Shown here in pieces: positions 9,364 through 18,023 of a DNA stretch of 64,000 nt. Origin of the DNA: Paenochrobactrum gallinarii (GTDB lineage Bacteria > Pseudomonadota > Alphaproteobacteria > Rhizobiales > Rhizobiaceae). Below the pieces are notes generated by a model that worked only from the letters and a program-made list of their open reading frames with translations, was not told the DNA's origin and made no database searches. Position numbers and translations under genes: made by a program. Location: assembly GCF_014205685.1 (NCBI RefSeq), contig NZ_JACIIU010000004.1, positions 1 to 64,000 on the forward strand. Direction: 5' to 3'. The stretch's first letter is position 1, and each line of letters begins with the position of its first letter.

Positions 9364-10637
9364 CGTATTTGCTTCAGCAAAGCCTGATCGGGGAAGCAGG
9401 TTGGTTGCATCCCTGCTTTACTCTGCCAAAGGCCGATGGAACGGCGAGTTTTAAAACCAGCCAAGCCATCAGGATTGCCGACATCATAACCATGCCCTTG
9501 CAGCCTCTTCTGCATAGACGCCACATCGGAACGATACATCTGACCGACCGGTCCCCAAGAGGTTTTAAAATTATCAGCACCATAAGCGATACGATCACCA
9601 ACATGCCCGATAAACAAGGCATAAAGATCGCTCATATTATAGGCTTTCAGCACATAAAAATTCGGCGTCACGATAAAGGCGGGGCCATGCCGGCCAGCAG
9701 GCATCAGCAAGAAACCTTCACCTTTTAACTCATTGGCCGGAAAGGCTTTGCCGTTCACACGTTTGATGCCAAGACGCGCCCATTCAGCAATAGTTTTGCC
9801 TTGATCAGGGCCCTCCAGCGAGCAGGAAAGGCTTGCCGGCACATCCACTTCAAAGCCCCAGTCCCTTCCGCGCTGCCAGCCTGAATGGTGCAGATAATTG
9901 GCGATCGAGCCAAGCGTATCCGGCACGGAATTCCAGATGTCGCGTTTGCCGTCGCCATCAAAATCCACCGCATGTTGCAGATAAGAGGTAGGCATGAATT
10001 GTGGCTGACCTAATGCGCCTGCCCATGAGCTTTTCATGGCATTTGTATCAATAAGCCCACGCTCAACGATTTGCAGCGCTGCAATCAGCTCTTTGCGGAA
10101 CATGTCCTTACGCGTTGCCATAAAGGCTTTGGTGCCAAGCACTTCAAATGCATTATAAGGGATTTTCACCCCGCCAAAGCCGGATTCACGCCCCCAGACA
10201 GCCAGCAAGGTTTGCTTTGGAACGCCATATTGCTTTTCAACAGCCCCGAGCACAGAGGCATATTGCTTCAGCCGCGCCTGCCCGCCTCGGGTCAGTTGCT
10301 GCATGGTTTTAGCGTTGAAATAATTGGCTGGCGCGCCGAATTCTGCCTGTGTTTGTTTTTTAGGTGTTGTCGGCTTGGTGCCTGGAATAACCAGATCCGG
10401 TAACTTCCAATTGATGCTCACACCGGCAAAAGCCTTATTGAAAGTGCCACTCGAAACACCTGCGGCTTGCGCTTCAGGCCACAGGTCTTTGACGAGCCAA
10501 TTCTGAAAAGCTTTTTCAGTAGCGGCTTGATTATTTTGCGCCTGAGCAGCACCAAAATGTGCAAAAAACATCAAAAAAACACTCAAAAACACGTAAAATC
10601 GCAGCAACACTTTGAAAAAATAGCAGCGATTTTGCAT
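9360..10637 (-). CDS. Lytic murein transglycosylase, MltB family
   Basis: A 425-residue periplasmic enzyme that cleaves MurNAc-GlcNAc links in peptidoglycan, forming 1,6-anhydro ends. It has a signal peptide (hydrophobic about residues 8-32, cleavage after AAQA; no lipobox Cys), an SLT_2/MltB catalytic domain (about 40-335) with catalytic Glu in LAVWGRESGFGG, SSWAGALGQPQFMPTSYL and DFDGDGKRDIW motifs, and a C-terminal peptidoglycan-binding domain (about 360-415, MQKRLQGHGYDVGNPDG). The last bases and the stop codon lie in the palindromic repeat. Its anhydro-muropeptide products feed the recycling pathway represented by amgK/murU at 40588-42845. Confidence 0.93.
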   Translation of the reverse strand: MQNRCYFFKVLLRFYVFLSVFLMFFAHFGAAQAQNNQAATEKAFQNWLVKDLWPEAQAAGVSSGTFNKAFAGVSINWKLPDLVIPGTKPTTPKKQTQAEFGAPANYFNAKTMQQLTRGGQARLKQYASVLGAVEKQYGVPKQTLLAVWGRESGFGGVKIPYNAFEVLGTKAFMATRKDMFRKELIAALQIVERGLIDTNAMKSSWAGALGQPQFMPTSYLQHAVDFDGDGKRDIWNSVPDTLGSIANYLHHSGWQRGRDWGFEVDVPASLSCSLEGPDQGKTIAEWARLGIKRVNGKAFPANELKGEGFLLMPAGRHGPAFIVTPNFYVLKAYNMSDLYALFIGHVGDRIAYGADNFKTSWGPVGQMYRSDVASMQKRLQGHGYDVGNPDGLAGFKTRRSIGLWQSKAGMQPTCFPDQALLKQIR

Positions 10638-10665
10638 AAATTTGAACCTTTTTTACTGATTTTCA

Positions 10666-11271
10666 CTAAAAACTGGTACGTGCCCGCAGTGCCGCCGACA
10701 AAGTGCCTTCATCCAGATAGTCAAGTTCGCCACCCACCGGCACACCATGTGCCAGACGCGTGACTTTCACTTCAAAACCGGAAAGCTGATCGGTGATATA
10801 ATGCGCGGTGGTTTGCCCTTCGACGGTGGCATTCACCGCCAGAATAACTTCCTTAATCACACCTTCGGATACGCGCTCCACCAATGTGCGAATATTGAGA
10901 TCATCAGGGCCGATGCCATCAAGCGGCGACAAACGCCCGCCCAGCACATGATAGCCGACATTCATTGTGCCAGCACGCTCCAATGCCCAAAGATCAGACA
11001 CATCTTCCACCACGATCAACATGGACGGATCACGGCGCGGATCGGTGCAAATGGTGCAAGGCTGCGCCGTATCGACATTGCCGCATGTGTGACAAATGCG
11101 AACTTTTTCGGCAGCCTCCTGCATGGCGCCGCCAAGCGGCACCAGCAAAGCTTCTTTTTTCTTAATCAGATGCAAAGCAGCGCGACGTGCCGAACGTGGC
11201 CCCAGCCCCGGCACCCGTGCCAATAGCTGAATCAAGCGTTCGATTTCGGGGCCGGCAATACGTTTGGACAT
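10666..11271 (-). CDS. recR: Recombination mediator RecR
   Basis: A 201-residue protein that with RecO/RecF loads RecA on gapped DNA. The N-terminal helix-hairpin-helix ([16 protein letters not shown]) is followed by an intact four-Cys zinc finger (CHTCG...CTIC, about residues 60-76), a Toprim domain ([33 protein letters not shown]) and a C-terminal Walker-B-like stretch. It is the last gene of the ffs-dnaX-ybaB-recR cluster and sits 70 bp after ybaB. Confidence 0.97.
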   Translation of the reverse strand: MSKRIAGPEIERLIQLLARVPGLGPRSARRAALHLIKKKEALLVPLGGAMQEAAEKVRICHTCGNVDTAQPCTICTDPRRDPSMLIVVEDVSDLWALERAGTMNVGYHVLGGRLSPLDGIGPDDLNIRTLVERVSEGVIKEVILAVNATVEGQTTAHYITDQLSGFEVKVTRLAHGVPVGGELDYLDEGTLSAALRARTSF

Positions 11272-11341
11272 GGTTTATGCAATCAATGAGGAGACATGAA
11301 AACGGCAGCGCATTTTTTGCACTGCCGCAAATTTTAAATAA

Positions 11342-11665
11342 TCAGAACGGCAGTTTGAAGCCCGGAGGAATTGGCAGACCAGCGGTGAGAGCCTGTGTCT
11401 TTTCAGCCATTTGCGCTTCCAGCTTTGCCTTGGCATCATTGTGTGCTGCAATGATCAGGTCTTCCAAAATTTCGCCTTCGCCTTCCTTCATCAATGAAGG
11501 ATCGATGTTAAGCGCCGACAAAGTGCCTTTGCCGGAAAGGGTCACAGAAACCAGACCGCCGCCGGAGCTTGCAGTAGTTTCCAGATTGGCGATTTCTTCC
11601 TGCATGACTTTCATCTTAGCCTGCATTTCTTTCGCCTGTTTCATCATGCCAAGCATGTCACGCAT
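11342..11665 (-). CDS. YbaB/EbfC nucleoid-associated protein
   Basis: A 107-residue protein starting [18 protein letters not shown], with the family's amphipathic N-terminal helix (residues 1-30) and the beta/turn region [19 protein letters not shown]. Members form tweezer-like dimers that bind DNA. It lies between dnaX and recR as in most bacteria. The sequence GGAG 5 to 6 bases before the ATG supports the start. Confidence 0.94.
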   Translation of the reverse strand: MRDMLGMMKQAKEMQAKMKVMQEEIANLETTASSGGGLVSVTLSGKGTLSALNIDPSLMKEGEGEILEDLIIAAHNDAKAKLEAQMAEKTQALTAGLPIPPGFKLPF

Positions 11666-11728
11666 AAGAATTACTCCTGTTCACAACGCATAAGAACATA
11701 GCCTTACCCGCCAAATCAAACTGATCGA

Positions 11729-13609
11729 TTATTCATCGTCTTCCGAAGATATATCGATGAGGTCTGCGTCTATATCAATATCCAGATCGGAATTTTCCGG
11801 TGCTGAAATGCGCACATCGGTGATTTTTGCTCCCGGAAAGGCTGCAAGAATGGCCGCAACATCCGGATCAGCGCGCGCATCCGTTACCAGAGTTTCGCGG
11901 CGCTCTGTTTCTGCCTGTGCAACGGTTTTACCATCCACATCACGCGCAACGGTCACAACCCAGCGCACACCTGTCCAGCTCAGCAGCTTTTGCGAAATAT
12001 CGCTGGCCAAGCTTTTAGGTGCATCATCGGTAAGGCCAATTTCCAAGCGCCCCGGTGCAATGCTGGAAAGCTTCACATAGGTTTTGACAAGAATTTTGAA
12101 CTGCACATCACGATGCTGATCGGCAAGTGCAACAATATCTTCCAGACTTTTCAGCGGAACAGCCGGTGCAGCCTCGATTTCAGGTTGCTGAATTCTTTGC
12201 TGTGCCGGTTCCGGTGTGCTTTCCACCAGACGCATGACCGGCGCGGCAGCGCCATGATTACTAAGCGCGGCAGCGCCATGACTGGTAAGCGCGGCAGCGC
12301 CATGACTGGTAAGCGCGCCAGCGCCAGTGCCTTGCGCCATGACCATGCCTGAAACAGCCTGTGCCTGATGACCGCCGCCGCCATTTCCGCCATTGCCACC
12401 ACCTGATGATGGCGCTGATGAACTTATCCCCCGCGGATTATGATCACCGCTTTGCAAGTCCTTCAAAGCTTCATCCAATGTTGGCAGATCAGCCGCATGT
12501 GCCAAGCGGATCAGCAACATTTCGGCTGCCTGTACCGGACGCGGTGCGGTTTCCACTTCCGCAATGCCCTTCAACAACATCTGCCATGTGCGCGACAAAA
12601 CACGAATGGAAAGACGGCTAGAAAAATCACGGCCACGGCTGCGCTCATCTTCCGAGATCGACGCATCATCGGCAATATCCGGCGTAAAGCGCAGACGTGT
12701 CACCAGATGATTGAAATCCGCCAGATCTGTCAGCACGACAGAAGGGTCGGCCCCCACATCATATTGAGCGCGGAACTCTTTCAAAACACCGGCCACATCA
12801 CCGCGCATCAGCATTTCAAACAGGTCGATAATACGCGCACGATCGGCAAGCCCCAGCATGGCGCGAACCGCATCCGGCTCCACCTTGCCGCTGCCATGGG
12901 CAATGGCCTGATCGAAGATCGACAGCGAATCACGCACCGATCCTTCACCAGCGCGCGCAATCATCGCAAGCGATGTGTCATCAACATCGATCTGCTCAAG
13001 ACCGGCGATTTTGCGCAAATGTTTGGCCAGAGTGCCCGATTCGATACGGCGCAGGTCAAAGCGCTGACAGCGTGACAAAACCGTGATCGGTACTTTGCGG
13101 ATTTCTGTGGTTGCAAAGATAAATTTTACATGCGGCGGCGGCTCTTCCAATGTTTTCAGCAGGCCGTTGAAAGCCTGCGTGGAGAGCATATGCACCTCAT
13201 CGATGATATAGACTTTGTAACGCGCAGAGACAGGGCGGTAACGCACCTGCTCGATAATTTCGCGAATATCATCAATACCCGTATGCGAGGCAGCGTCCAT
13301 CTCAATCACATCGACATGGCGGCCTTCCATGATCGCCTGACAATGTTCGCCCATCACCGACAAATCGATGGTCGGCTGATTAACGCTGTCAGACTGGTAA
13401 TTGAGCGCACGCGCCAAAATACGGGCAGTTGTGGTCTTACCGACACCGCGAACCCCTGTCAGCATCCATGCCTGCGCAATGCGTGATGTTTCAAACGCAT
13501 TGGAAAGGGTGCGCACCATTGGCTCCTGGCCAATGAGATCATCAAAGTTTTGCGGGCGGTATTTTCGAGCCAGAACGCGATAAGCGCCGTCTGCGGATGT
13601 CGTGTCCAT
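11729..13609 (-). CDS. dnaX: DNA polymerase III subunit gamma/tau
   Basis: A 626-residue clamp-loader ATPase. It has Walker A GVRGVGKTT (52-60), Walker B IIDEVHML, the sensor FATTEIRKVPITVLSRCQRFDLRR, a collar domain, then a Gly/Ala-rich linker (about 395-465) and the tau C-terminal region that binds DnaB/alpha. Two oddities are visible. The zinc-binding four-Cys loop of the E. coli protein (between Walker A and VDVIEMDAAS) is reduced to one Cys (C90). The linker carries a tandem repeat ALTSHGAA encoded by 24-bp units. No clear slippery site for a gamma product was identified. Confidence 0.97.
   Translation of the reverse strand: MDTTSADGAYRVLARKYRPQNFDDLIGQEPMVRTLSNAFETSRIAQAWMLTGVRGVGKTTTARILARALNYQSDSVNQPTIDLSVMGEHCQAIMEGRHVDVIEMDAASHTGIDDIREIIEQVRYRPVSARYKVYIIDEVHMLSTQAFNGLLKTLEEPPPHVKFIFATTEIRKVPITVLSRCQRFDLRRIESGTLAKHLRKIAGLEQIDVDDTSLAMIARAGEGSVRDSLSIFDQAIAHGSGKVEPDAVRAMLGLADRARIIDLFEMLMRGDVAGVLKEFRAQYDVGADPSVVLTDLADFNHLVTRLRFTPDIADDASISEDERSRGRDFSSRLSIRVLSRTWQMLLKGIAEVETAPRPVQAAEMLLIRLAHAADLPTLDEALKDLQSGDHNPRGISSSAPSSGGGNGGNGGGGHQAQAVSGMVMAQGTGAGALTSHGAAALTSHGAAALSNHGAAAPVMRLVESTPEPAQQRIQQPEIEAAPAVPLKSLEDIVALADQHRDVQFKILVKTYVKLSSIAPGRLEIGLTDDAPKSLASDISQKLLSWTGVRWVVTVARDVDGKTVAQAETERRETLVTDARADPDVAAILAAFPGAKITDVRISAPENSDLDIDIDADLIDISSEDDE
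12241..12312. repeat. 24-bp tandem repeat inside dnaX linker
   Basis: Three units of 24 bp (starting GCGCGGCAGCGCCATGA) plus a degenerate fourth. On the minus strand each encodes eight residues (ALTSHGAA, last copy ALSNHGAA). The unit is a multiple of three, so copy number can change without breaking the frame. Confidence 0.9.
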
Positions 13610-13742
13610 TCAAGACCCTTCCGTTATCTGTTCGCTCGTATCTTCATCAATTGTTCGGGCGAGTATTGAAAGCTTAACACAGTTTGAAGCTGCGATGCCA
13701 ATACACAAGATGTGTCCCGCACAAGAAAAAGAGAAAGGAAAA

Positions 13743-13841
13743 GGTGGGAGGCTGGCACGGCGACCCGTGCCTTGCTCGTTAGGGCTGCTTCCTTCCGGAC
13801 CTGACCCGGTTGGCGAGTGGCTCGTCCACCACCAACCTCCC
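13743..13841 (-). ncRNA. ffs: Signal recognition particle RNA (4.5S, small bacterial type)
   Basis: About 99 nt on the minus strand. The ends pair (GGGAGGTTGG... / ...CCAGCCTCCC). The apical part carries the universal GGTCAGGTCCGGAAGGAAG-CAGCC motif, the internal loop and GGAA tetraloop bound by Ffh. A U-rich run (CCTTTTCCTTTCTC) follows. It lies about 130 bp upstream of dnaX on the same strand, its usual place in Rhizobiales. Ends are accurate to a few bases. Confidence 0.95.
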
Positions 13842-13910
13842 AAGGTTCATATCGTCAATTCGGCTACAAAAAGCAAGCCATGTTCAAAAAAAACTGTTAT
13901 TGATTGCATT

Positions 13911-14315
13911 ATGAAACAGTTCGCTCTCGATGACAGGCTTAATGCCGACACTTTTCCCGTCATGTCGCTTGGTCTTTGTGACCTGCGGCTGATGAATGAT
14001 CAACGCTGGCCGTGGCTGATTCTGATCCCGCGTCGCCCTGATTTGACCGAGCTTTTCGATTTAACACCGCTCGATCAGACCATGCTGACATTCGAATCAG
14101 ACATGGTGGCCAAAGCGCTGAAAAACGTCACCGGCTGCGACAAGATCAATACCGGCGCGCTTGGCAATATTGTTCGCCAGCTCCATTGCCACGTCATCGC
14201 CCGCAATGAGGGTGATGCCGGCTGGCCGGGTCCTGTCTGGGGTCATGGTGTCCGCGTGACTTACAGTGAAAGTGACGCCCAAAGCCTCATCGGAAAAATC
14301 CGCAACGCTTTATAA
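13911..14315 (+). CDS. HIT-family protein (diadenosine tetraphosphatase-like)
   Basis: A 134-residue protein of the histidine-triad superfamily of nucleotide hydrolases and transferases. The active-site strand is QLHCHVIARNEGD (about residues 91-103), so the first His of the HxHxH triad is Gln while the catalytic middle His and the following one remain. WPWLILIPRRPDLTELFDL near residue 34 is typical of this alphaproteobacterial branch. The ATG at 13911 fits the family start; longer versions run into the SRP RNA gene. The natural substrate is unknown. nudC follows 25 bp later. Confidence 0.88.
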   Translation: MKQFALDDRLNADTFPVMSLGLCDLRLMNDQRWPWLILIPRRPDLTELFDLTPLDQTMLTFESDMVAKALKNVTGCDKINTGALGNIVRQLHCHVIARNEGDAGWPGPVWGHGVRVTYSESDAQSLIGKIRNAL

Positions 14316-14340
14316 TTTTTCCAATCAACCAGCAAAAGCC

Positions 14341-15294
14341 ATGTGCATGTCCCTTCCCCTGTTTCAATTCCCGGATAATGAGCCGAGCAAACTGGTCGGC
14401 TTTGCTGGCAATCGTCTTGATCGCCAATCGGAAAAGCGTAGCGATACAGCAAGCCATGATGCTTTGGCGCAAAGCGACACGCGCCTGATGGTGCTGGAAG
14501 GCGGCAGGCTGGTGCTGGATTATTCAGATCCTGCCAATCCAAACGCTCTTTTCAGCCTTGAACAAGTGCAGGACTTTCAGCCTGATCTGGACAATGCCAT
14601 TTTGTTAGGCTTGCAGGATGGTTATTCCGTGCTGGCTGTCACGGCACAGATCAACACTGATAATTTGGGCGAACCACTTAAAGCCGTTCCCTATCGCGCC
14701 ATTTATGTCGACAATATCCTGCCAGACGATATGACCGGCGCGATGGCAGAAGCGATTGCCCTCGATGCATGGCATAAAAACCACCAGTTCTGCGGGCGTT
14801 GCGGACAAAAAACCTCGATGCGCGCCGGTGGTTTTAAGCGCACTTGCGATGCCTGTGACACGGAAACGTTCCCGCGCACCGATCCGGTGGCGATCATGCT
14901 GCCGGTGCGTGGCGACAAGTGTATTTTGGCACGCAGCCCGCATTTTGCTCCCTTAACCTATTCATCGCTTGCCGGTTTCATTGAGCCCGGTGAAACGATT
15001 GAAGCAGCCGTGCGCCGTGAAAGCGCAGAGGAAATGGGGCTTAATATCGGGCGGGTCGGCTATTATGCCAGCCAGCCCTGGCCGTTTCCTTATTCGCTGA
15101 TGATCGGTTGCCATGCGGAAGTTTTATCCGATGATTTCACCGTTGATTTTGGCGAATTAGAAGACGGGCGCTGGTTTTCCCGCGATGAAGTTCGCCTGAT
15201 GCTTGCTGGCACGCATCCGGACGGGCTGATCACACCGCAGAAAAATGCGATTGCCAGCCATCTGATTGCCGCTTGGGCCAATCTGGACGCATAA
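14341..15294 (+). CDS. nudC: NAD(+) diphosphatase / NADH pyrophosphatase
   Basis: A 317-residue Nudix hydrolase that splits NAD(H) to NMN(H) and AMP; E. coli NudC also removes NAD caps from RNA. It has an N-terminal domain (1-140), a zinc ribbon with four Cys (CGRCG...CDACD, about 153-175), the Nudix box GFIEPGETIEAAVRRESAEE (about 213-232), and the NADH-specific SQPWPFPYSLM motif. The start is at ATG 14341 or 14347 (two codons apart). A strong terminator follows. Confidence 0.96.
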   Translation: MCMSLPLFQFPDNEPSKLVGFAGNRLDRQSEKRSDTASHDALAQSDTRLMVLEGGRLVLDYSDPANPNALFSLEQVQDFQPDLDNAILLGLQDGYSVLAVTAQINTDNLGEPLKAVPYRAIYVDNILPDDMTGAMAEAIALDAWHKNHQFCGRCGQKTSMRAGGFKRTCDACDTETFPRTDPVAIMLPVRGDKCILARSPHFAPLTYSSLAGFIEPGETIEAAVRRESAEEMGLNIGRVGYYASQPWPFPYSLMIGCHAEVLSDDFTVDFGELEDGRWFSRDEVRLMLAGTHPDGLITPQKNAIASHLIAAWANLDA

Positions 15295-15297
15295 ATA

Positions 15298-15327
15298 AAA
15301 AAGAGCCGGATAAACCGGCTCTCTTTG
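15298..15327. terminator. Terminator between nudC and pheA (bidirectional)
   Basis: The stem AGAGCCGG / CCGGCTCT (15302-15309 / 15315-15322) has loop ATAAA, with AAAAA before and CTTTG after. It ends both converging genes. Confidence 0.85.
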
Positions 15328-15331
15328 ATTA

Positions 15332-16210
15332 TTATTCTGCCGGAAGGGCTACCGTATCGCGGAAATCAGAACCGCGATAAACGCCTAAAATCCGTATTTC
15401 TGTTGTGAAAAAGCCCAGTTCTTCCAGTGCCAGACGCACGGAACGATCTTCCGGATGGCCTTCAATATCCGCATAAAACTGTGTCGCCGTAAAAGCGCCG
15501 CCGATCTGGTAGCTTTCCAGCTTGGTCATGTTCACGCCATTGGTCGCAAAACCACCGAGTGCCTTATAAAGAGCAGCCGGCACGTTGCGCACACGGAACA
15601 CAAAAGTGGTCATGATGCGGGTGTCGTCTGTCGGGCGCGGTTCCCATTTTTTGGTCTTCGACAAAACAACAAAACGGGTGACATTATTTTCAGCGTCCTC
15701 GACATTCTCTTCCAGAATATCCAGACCATAAAGTTCAGCTGCCAAGCGCGGTGCAAGCGCTGCCATTGATTTGTCACCTGCTTCCGACACGATGCGGGCA
15801 GCACCGGCTGTGTCACCGGCAATCACCGGCTTCCAGCCATTATCACGGATAACCTTACGGCATTGTCCCAGTGCATGCACATGGCTGTGCACGCTTTTGA
15901 TATCTTCGCGCTTAGTGCCCGGCAAAACCATCAACTGAAAATGGATCGGCAAGAAATATTCGCCAACGATATGCATGTCAGACAATGGCAGCAGATAATG
16001 AATATCCGCCACACGGCCAGCCAGCGTATTCTCGATCGGAATCATCGCCAGATCAGCCGCACCACTTTCCACTGCATTAAAAGCATCCTCAAATGTCGGG
16101 CACGGCAGTGGCTCCATAAACTCAAACATATTACGGCAGGCGGTATCAGAATTGGCGCCTGCTTCCCCCTGAAATGAAATACGATTCGTTTTCACAGCCG
16201 TCTGTGTCAT
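15332..16210 (-). CDS. pheA: Prephenate dehydratase
   Basis: A 292-residue enzyme converting prephenate to phenylpyruvate in phenylalanine synthesis. The N-terminal PDT domain starts ISFQGEAGANSDTA and has the two-lobe fold with NTLAGRVADIHYLL. It ends in DAENNVTRFVVLSK, whose Thr-Arg-Phe is the catalytic TRF motif. The C-terminal ACT domain (about 205-280) carries GVNMTKLESYQIGG, the ESRP-like phenylalanine feedback site. It is monofunctional, with no chorismate mutase part. It lies 24 bp downstream of kdsB. Confidence 0.96.
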   Translation of the reverse strand: MTQTAVKTNRISFQGEAGANSDTACRNMFEFMEPLPCPTFEDAFNAVESGAADLAMIPIENTLAGRVADIHYLLPLSDMHIVGEYFLPIHFQLMVLPGTKREDIKSVHSHVHALGQCRKVIRDNGWKPVIAGDTAGAARIVSEAGDKSMAALAPRLAAELYGLDILEENVEDAENNVTRFVVLSKTKKWEPRPTDDTRIMTTFVFRVRNVPAALYKALGGFATNGVNMTKLESYQIGGAFTATQFYADIEGHPEDRSVRLALEELGFFTTEIRILGVYRGSDFRDTVALPAE

Positions 16211-16234
16211 TTGGAATGCTTTCTATAATTAAAA

Positions 16235-16972
16235 TTAAAGCGCTTTAGCGATCATCTCGCGGGCGCGGTCGAGATCTGCCGGAGTATCAACGCCTAAAGG
16301 TTGGCCGCTGACCAGTTCGACATCAATGCGCATACCGTTTTCCAGTGCGCGCAATTGTTCAAGGCTTTCCCGCTGTTCTAAATAGGAACGCCCCAAAGAG
16401 ACAAAGCGCTCCAAAGCAGCGCGCTTATATGCATAAAGTCCGATATGGTGATAAAGCGGGCCCTCGCCCCAAGGAGCTGTCGCACGGGTGAAATAAAGTG
16501 CGCGCAGGCGATTCTCTTGTGCCAGCGGTGAGCCGACGATTTTCACGACATTCGGATTGGTTTTTTCTGATTCTGCTGTAATTTCGACACCCAGAGTGGC
16601 GATATCAACGTTAGCATCATGCAGTGGTGCCAAAGCCTTGATGATCAGCTCGGCTCCAATGGTTGGCAGGTCGCCCTGCACATTGATAACCGCTTCCACC
16701 AGACCATCAGGATCAAGTGTTTGCAGCGCTTCATAAATACGATCGGAGCCCGATTCGTGGTCGCTGCGTGTCATCACGGCTTCCAGTCCGTGTGCCTGTA
16801 CTGCCTGTAAAACCTCAATACTATCGGTTGCAACAACAGTGCGCCCGAGTTTGGCCGCATGGGCACGCTCTGCCACATGCACGATCATCGGCTTACCGCA
16901 GATATCGGCCAAAGGCTTGCCAGGCAAACGGGTAGAACCCATTCTTGCAGGAATTATCGTCAAGGTTTTCAT
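16235..16972 (-). CDS. kdsB: CMP-KDO synthetase (3-deoxy-manno-octulosonate cytidylyltransferase)
   Basis: A 245-residue enzyme that activates KDO with CTP for lipid A core synthesis. It starts [29 protein letters not shown] (nucleotide-binding motif), and has [32 protein letters not shown] and [10 protein letters not shown], all family blocks. The ATG at 16972 is preferred to the in-frame TTG three codons upstream. The kdsB-pheA pairing is common in Rhizobiales. Confidence 0.96.
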   Translation of the reverse strand: MKTLTIIPARMGSTRLPGKPLADICGKPMIVHVAERAHAAKLGRTVVATDSIEVLQAVQAHGLEAVMTRSDHESGSDRIYEALQTLDPDGLVEAVINVQGDLPTIGAELIIKALAPLHDANVDIATLGVEITAESEKTNPNVVKIVGSPLAQENRLRALYFTRATAPWGEGPLYHHIGLYAYKRAALERFVSLGRSYLEQRESLEQLRALENGMRIDVELVSGQPLGVDTPADLDRAREMIAKAL

Positions 16973-17200
16973 GGTCTTCAACTTACGTTAGAAATTGAAC
17001 AGAACAGACAGAATTGCCGGACATTACTGATAAAGTGTCAAAACGTCACGGGTGTTGCACCCCTTATAAGTGTTGCAAGAAAGAAGTAAAAGCCCTAGTT
17101 TCCCGCCCAATGCGGGGATTTTATAACGATGTTTGCCTTCCAAATGAGGTCTATAGAGCCGGCTTTGGAAAGCGTTATGATAGAGGAGCGCTGACCACAG

Positions 17201-17875
17201 ATGAATTCAAGCCGAGCTAACAAGTTTTTCATGGCCCTTCTGGCCACTATATTTGTTGTCATGACAACAAGTCTTCTTTCTGATTCGCTATTTCATTCGC
17301 CAGCGCCGGAAAAAGCCGGCTTTGCGATTGAAGTTGCCGATGGTTCGGCACCTGCTGCCGGTGGCGGCGCGCCTGCTAAAGAAGAAGTATCGATCGCAAC
17401 CTTGTTGCAAACAGCTGATGCAGAGCGCGGCAAGAACGTTTTCAAGCGTTGCGCTGCTTGCCATACCAATGAAAAAGGCGGCGCTAACAAAGTTGGACCA
17501 AACCTTTATGGCATTGTTGACCGTCCGGCTGCTTCAGTTGATGGCTTCGGCTATTCAGCTGCGATGAAAGAATTTGCCGCTGGCGGCAACAAATGGGACT
17601 TCGACCATCTCAACAAGTTCCTCACTTCGCCTAAAGGCTTCATCAAAGGCACAAGCATGGGCTTTGCCGGCGACAAGAAAGACAATGAACGCGCTGATCT
17701 GATCGCTTTCCTTGCAACTCTTGCCGACACACCAGTGCCGATGCCAAGTGCGGATGCTGCACCGGCAGCGGAAGCTCCGGCGGCTGAAGAACCAGCCAAG
17801 GAAGAGCCAGCACCAGCTGCACCGGCAGAAGATAAACCTGCCGAGGAAGCTCCGGCTCCGGCTCCGGCCAACTAA
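17201..17875 (+). CDS. Membrane-anchored class I c-type cytochrome (CycM/c552-like)
   Basis: A 224-residue protein. A single N-terminal hydrophobic segment (about residues 8-30) anchors it. A short linker leads to the cytochrome domain (about 70-180) with heme attachment CAACH and Met ligand in GTSMGFAG. The C-terminal 45 residues are an Ala/Pro/Glu-rich low-complexity tail. CycM-type cytochromes carry electrons to the aa3 oxidase in Rhizobiales. GAGGAG at 17183 is 12 bp from the ATG, rather far. It is divergent from kdsB and followed by a perfect terminator. Confidence 0.92.
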   Translation: MNSSRANKFFMALLATIFVVMTTSLLSDSLFHSPAPEKAGFAIEVADGSAPAAGGGAPAKEEVSIATLLQTADAERGKNVFKRCAACHTNEKGGANKVGPNLYGIVDRPAASVDGFGYSAAMKEFAAGGNKWDFDHLNKFLTSPKGFIKGTSMGFAGDKKDNERADLIAFLATLADTPVPMPSADAAPAAEAPAAEEPAKEEPAPAAPAEDKPAEEAPAPAPAN

Positions 17876-17894
17876 AACGAACGCGCTTGACTTA

Positions 17895-17926
17895 AAAAGC
17901 CGGATCATTTGATCCGGCTTTTTTTA
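17895..17926 (+). terminator. Rho-independent terminator after cytochrome gene
   Basis: A perfect 11-bp stem AAGCCGGATCA / TGATCCGGCTT (17897-17907 / 17910-17920) is followed by a run of T. The apparent 2-nt loop means the inner pairs open. Confidence 0.93.
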
Positions 17927-18023
17927 TTTGCGCATAGTTTGTGCATCAAAGACCTTTATTCCTCCACAAAATTCAATAAGTTGTTCTTAATGGATAGGGT
18001 TCAATAATCTTGGAGGCGTTTTG

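Noticed and set aside
12241..12312. CRISPR-like array
   Set aside because: Units are contiguous 24-bp tandem repeats with no spacers and lie in the dnaX frame.
13602..13910. N-terminal extension of the HIT protein
   Set aside because: The open frame upstream of 13911 reads antisense through the SRP RNA gene; the family starts at MKQFALDDRL.
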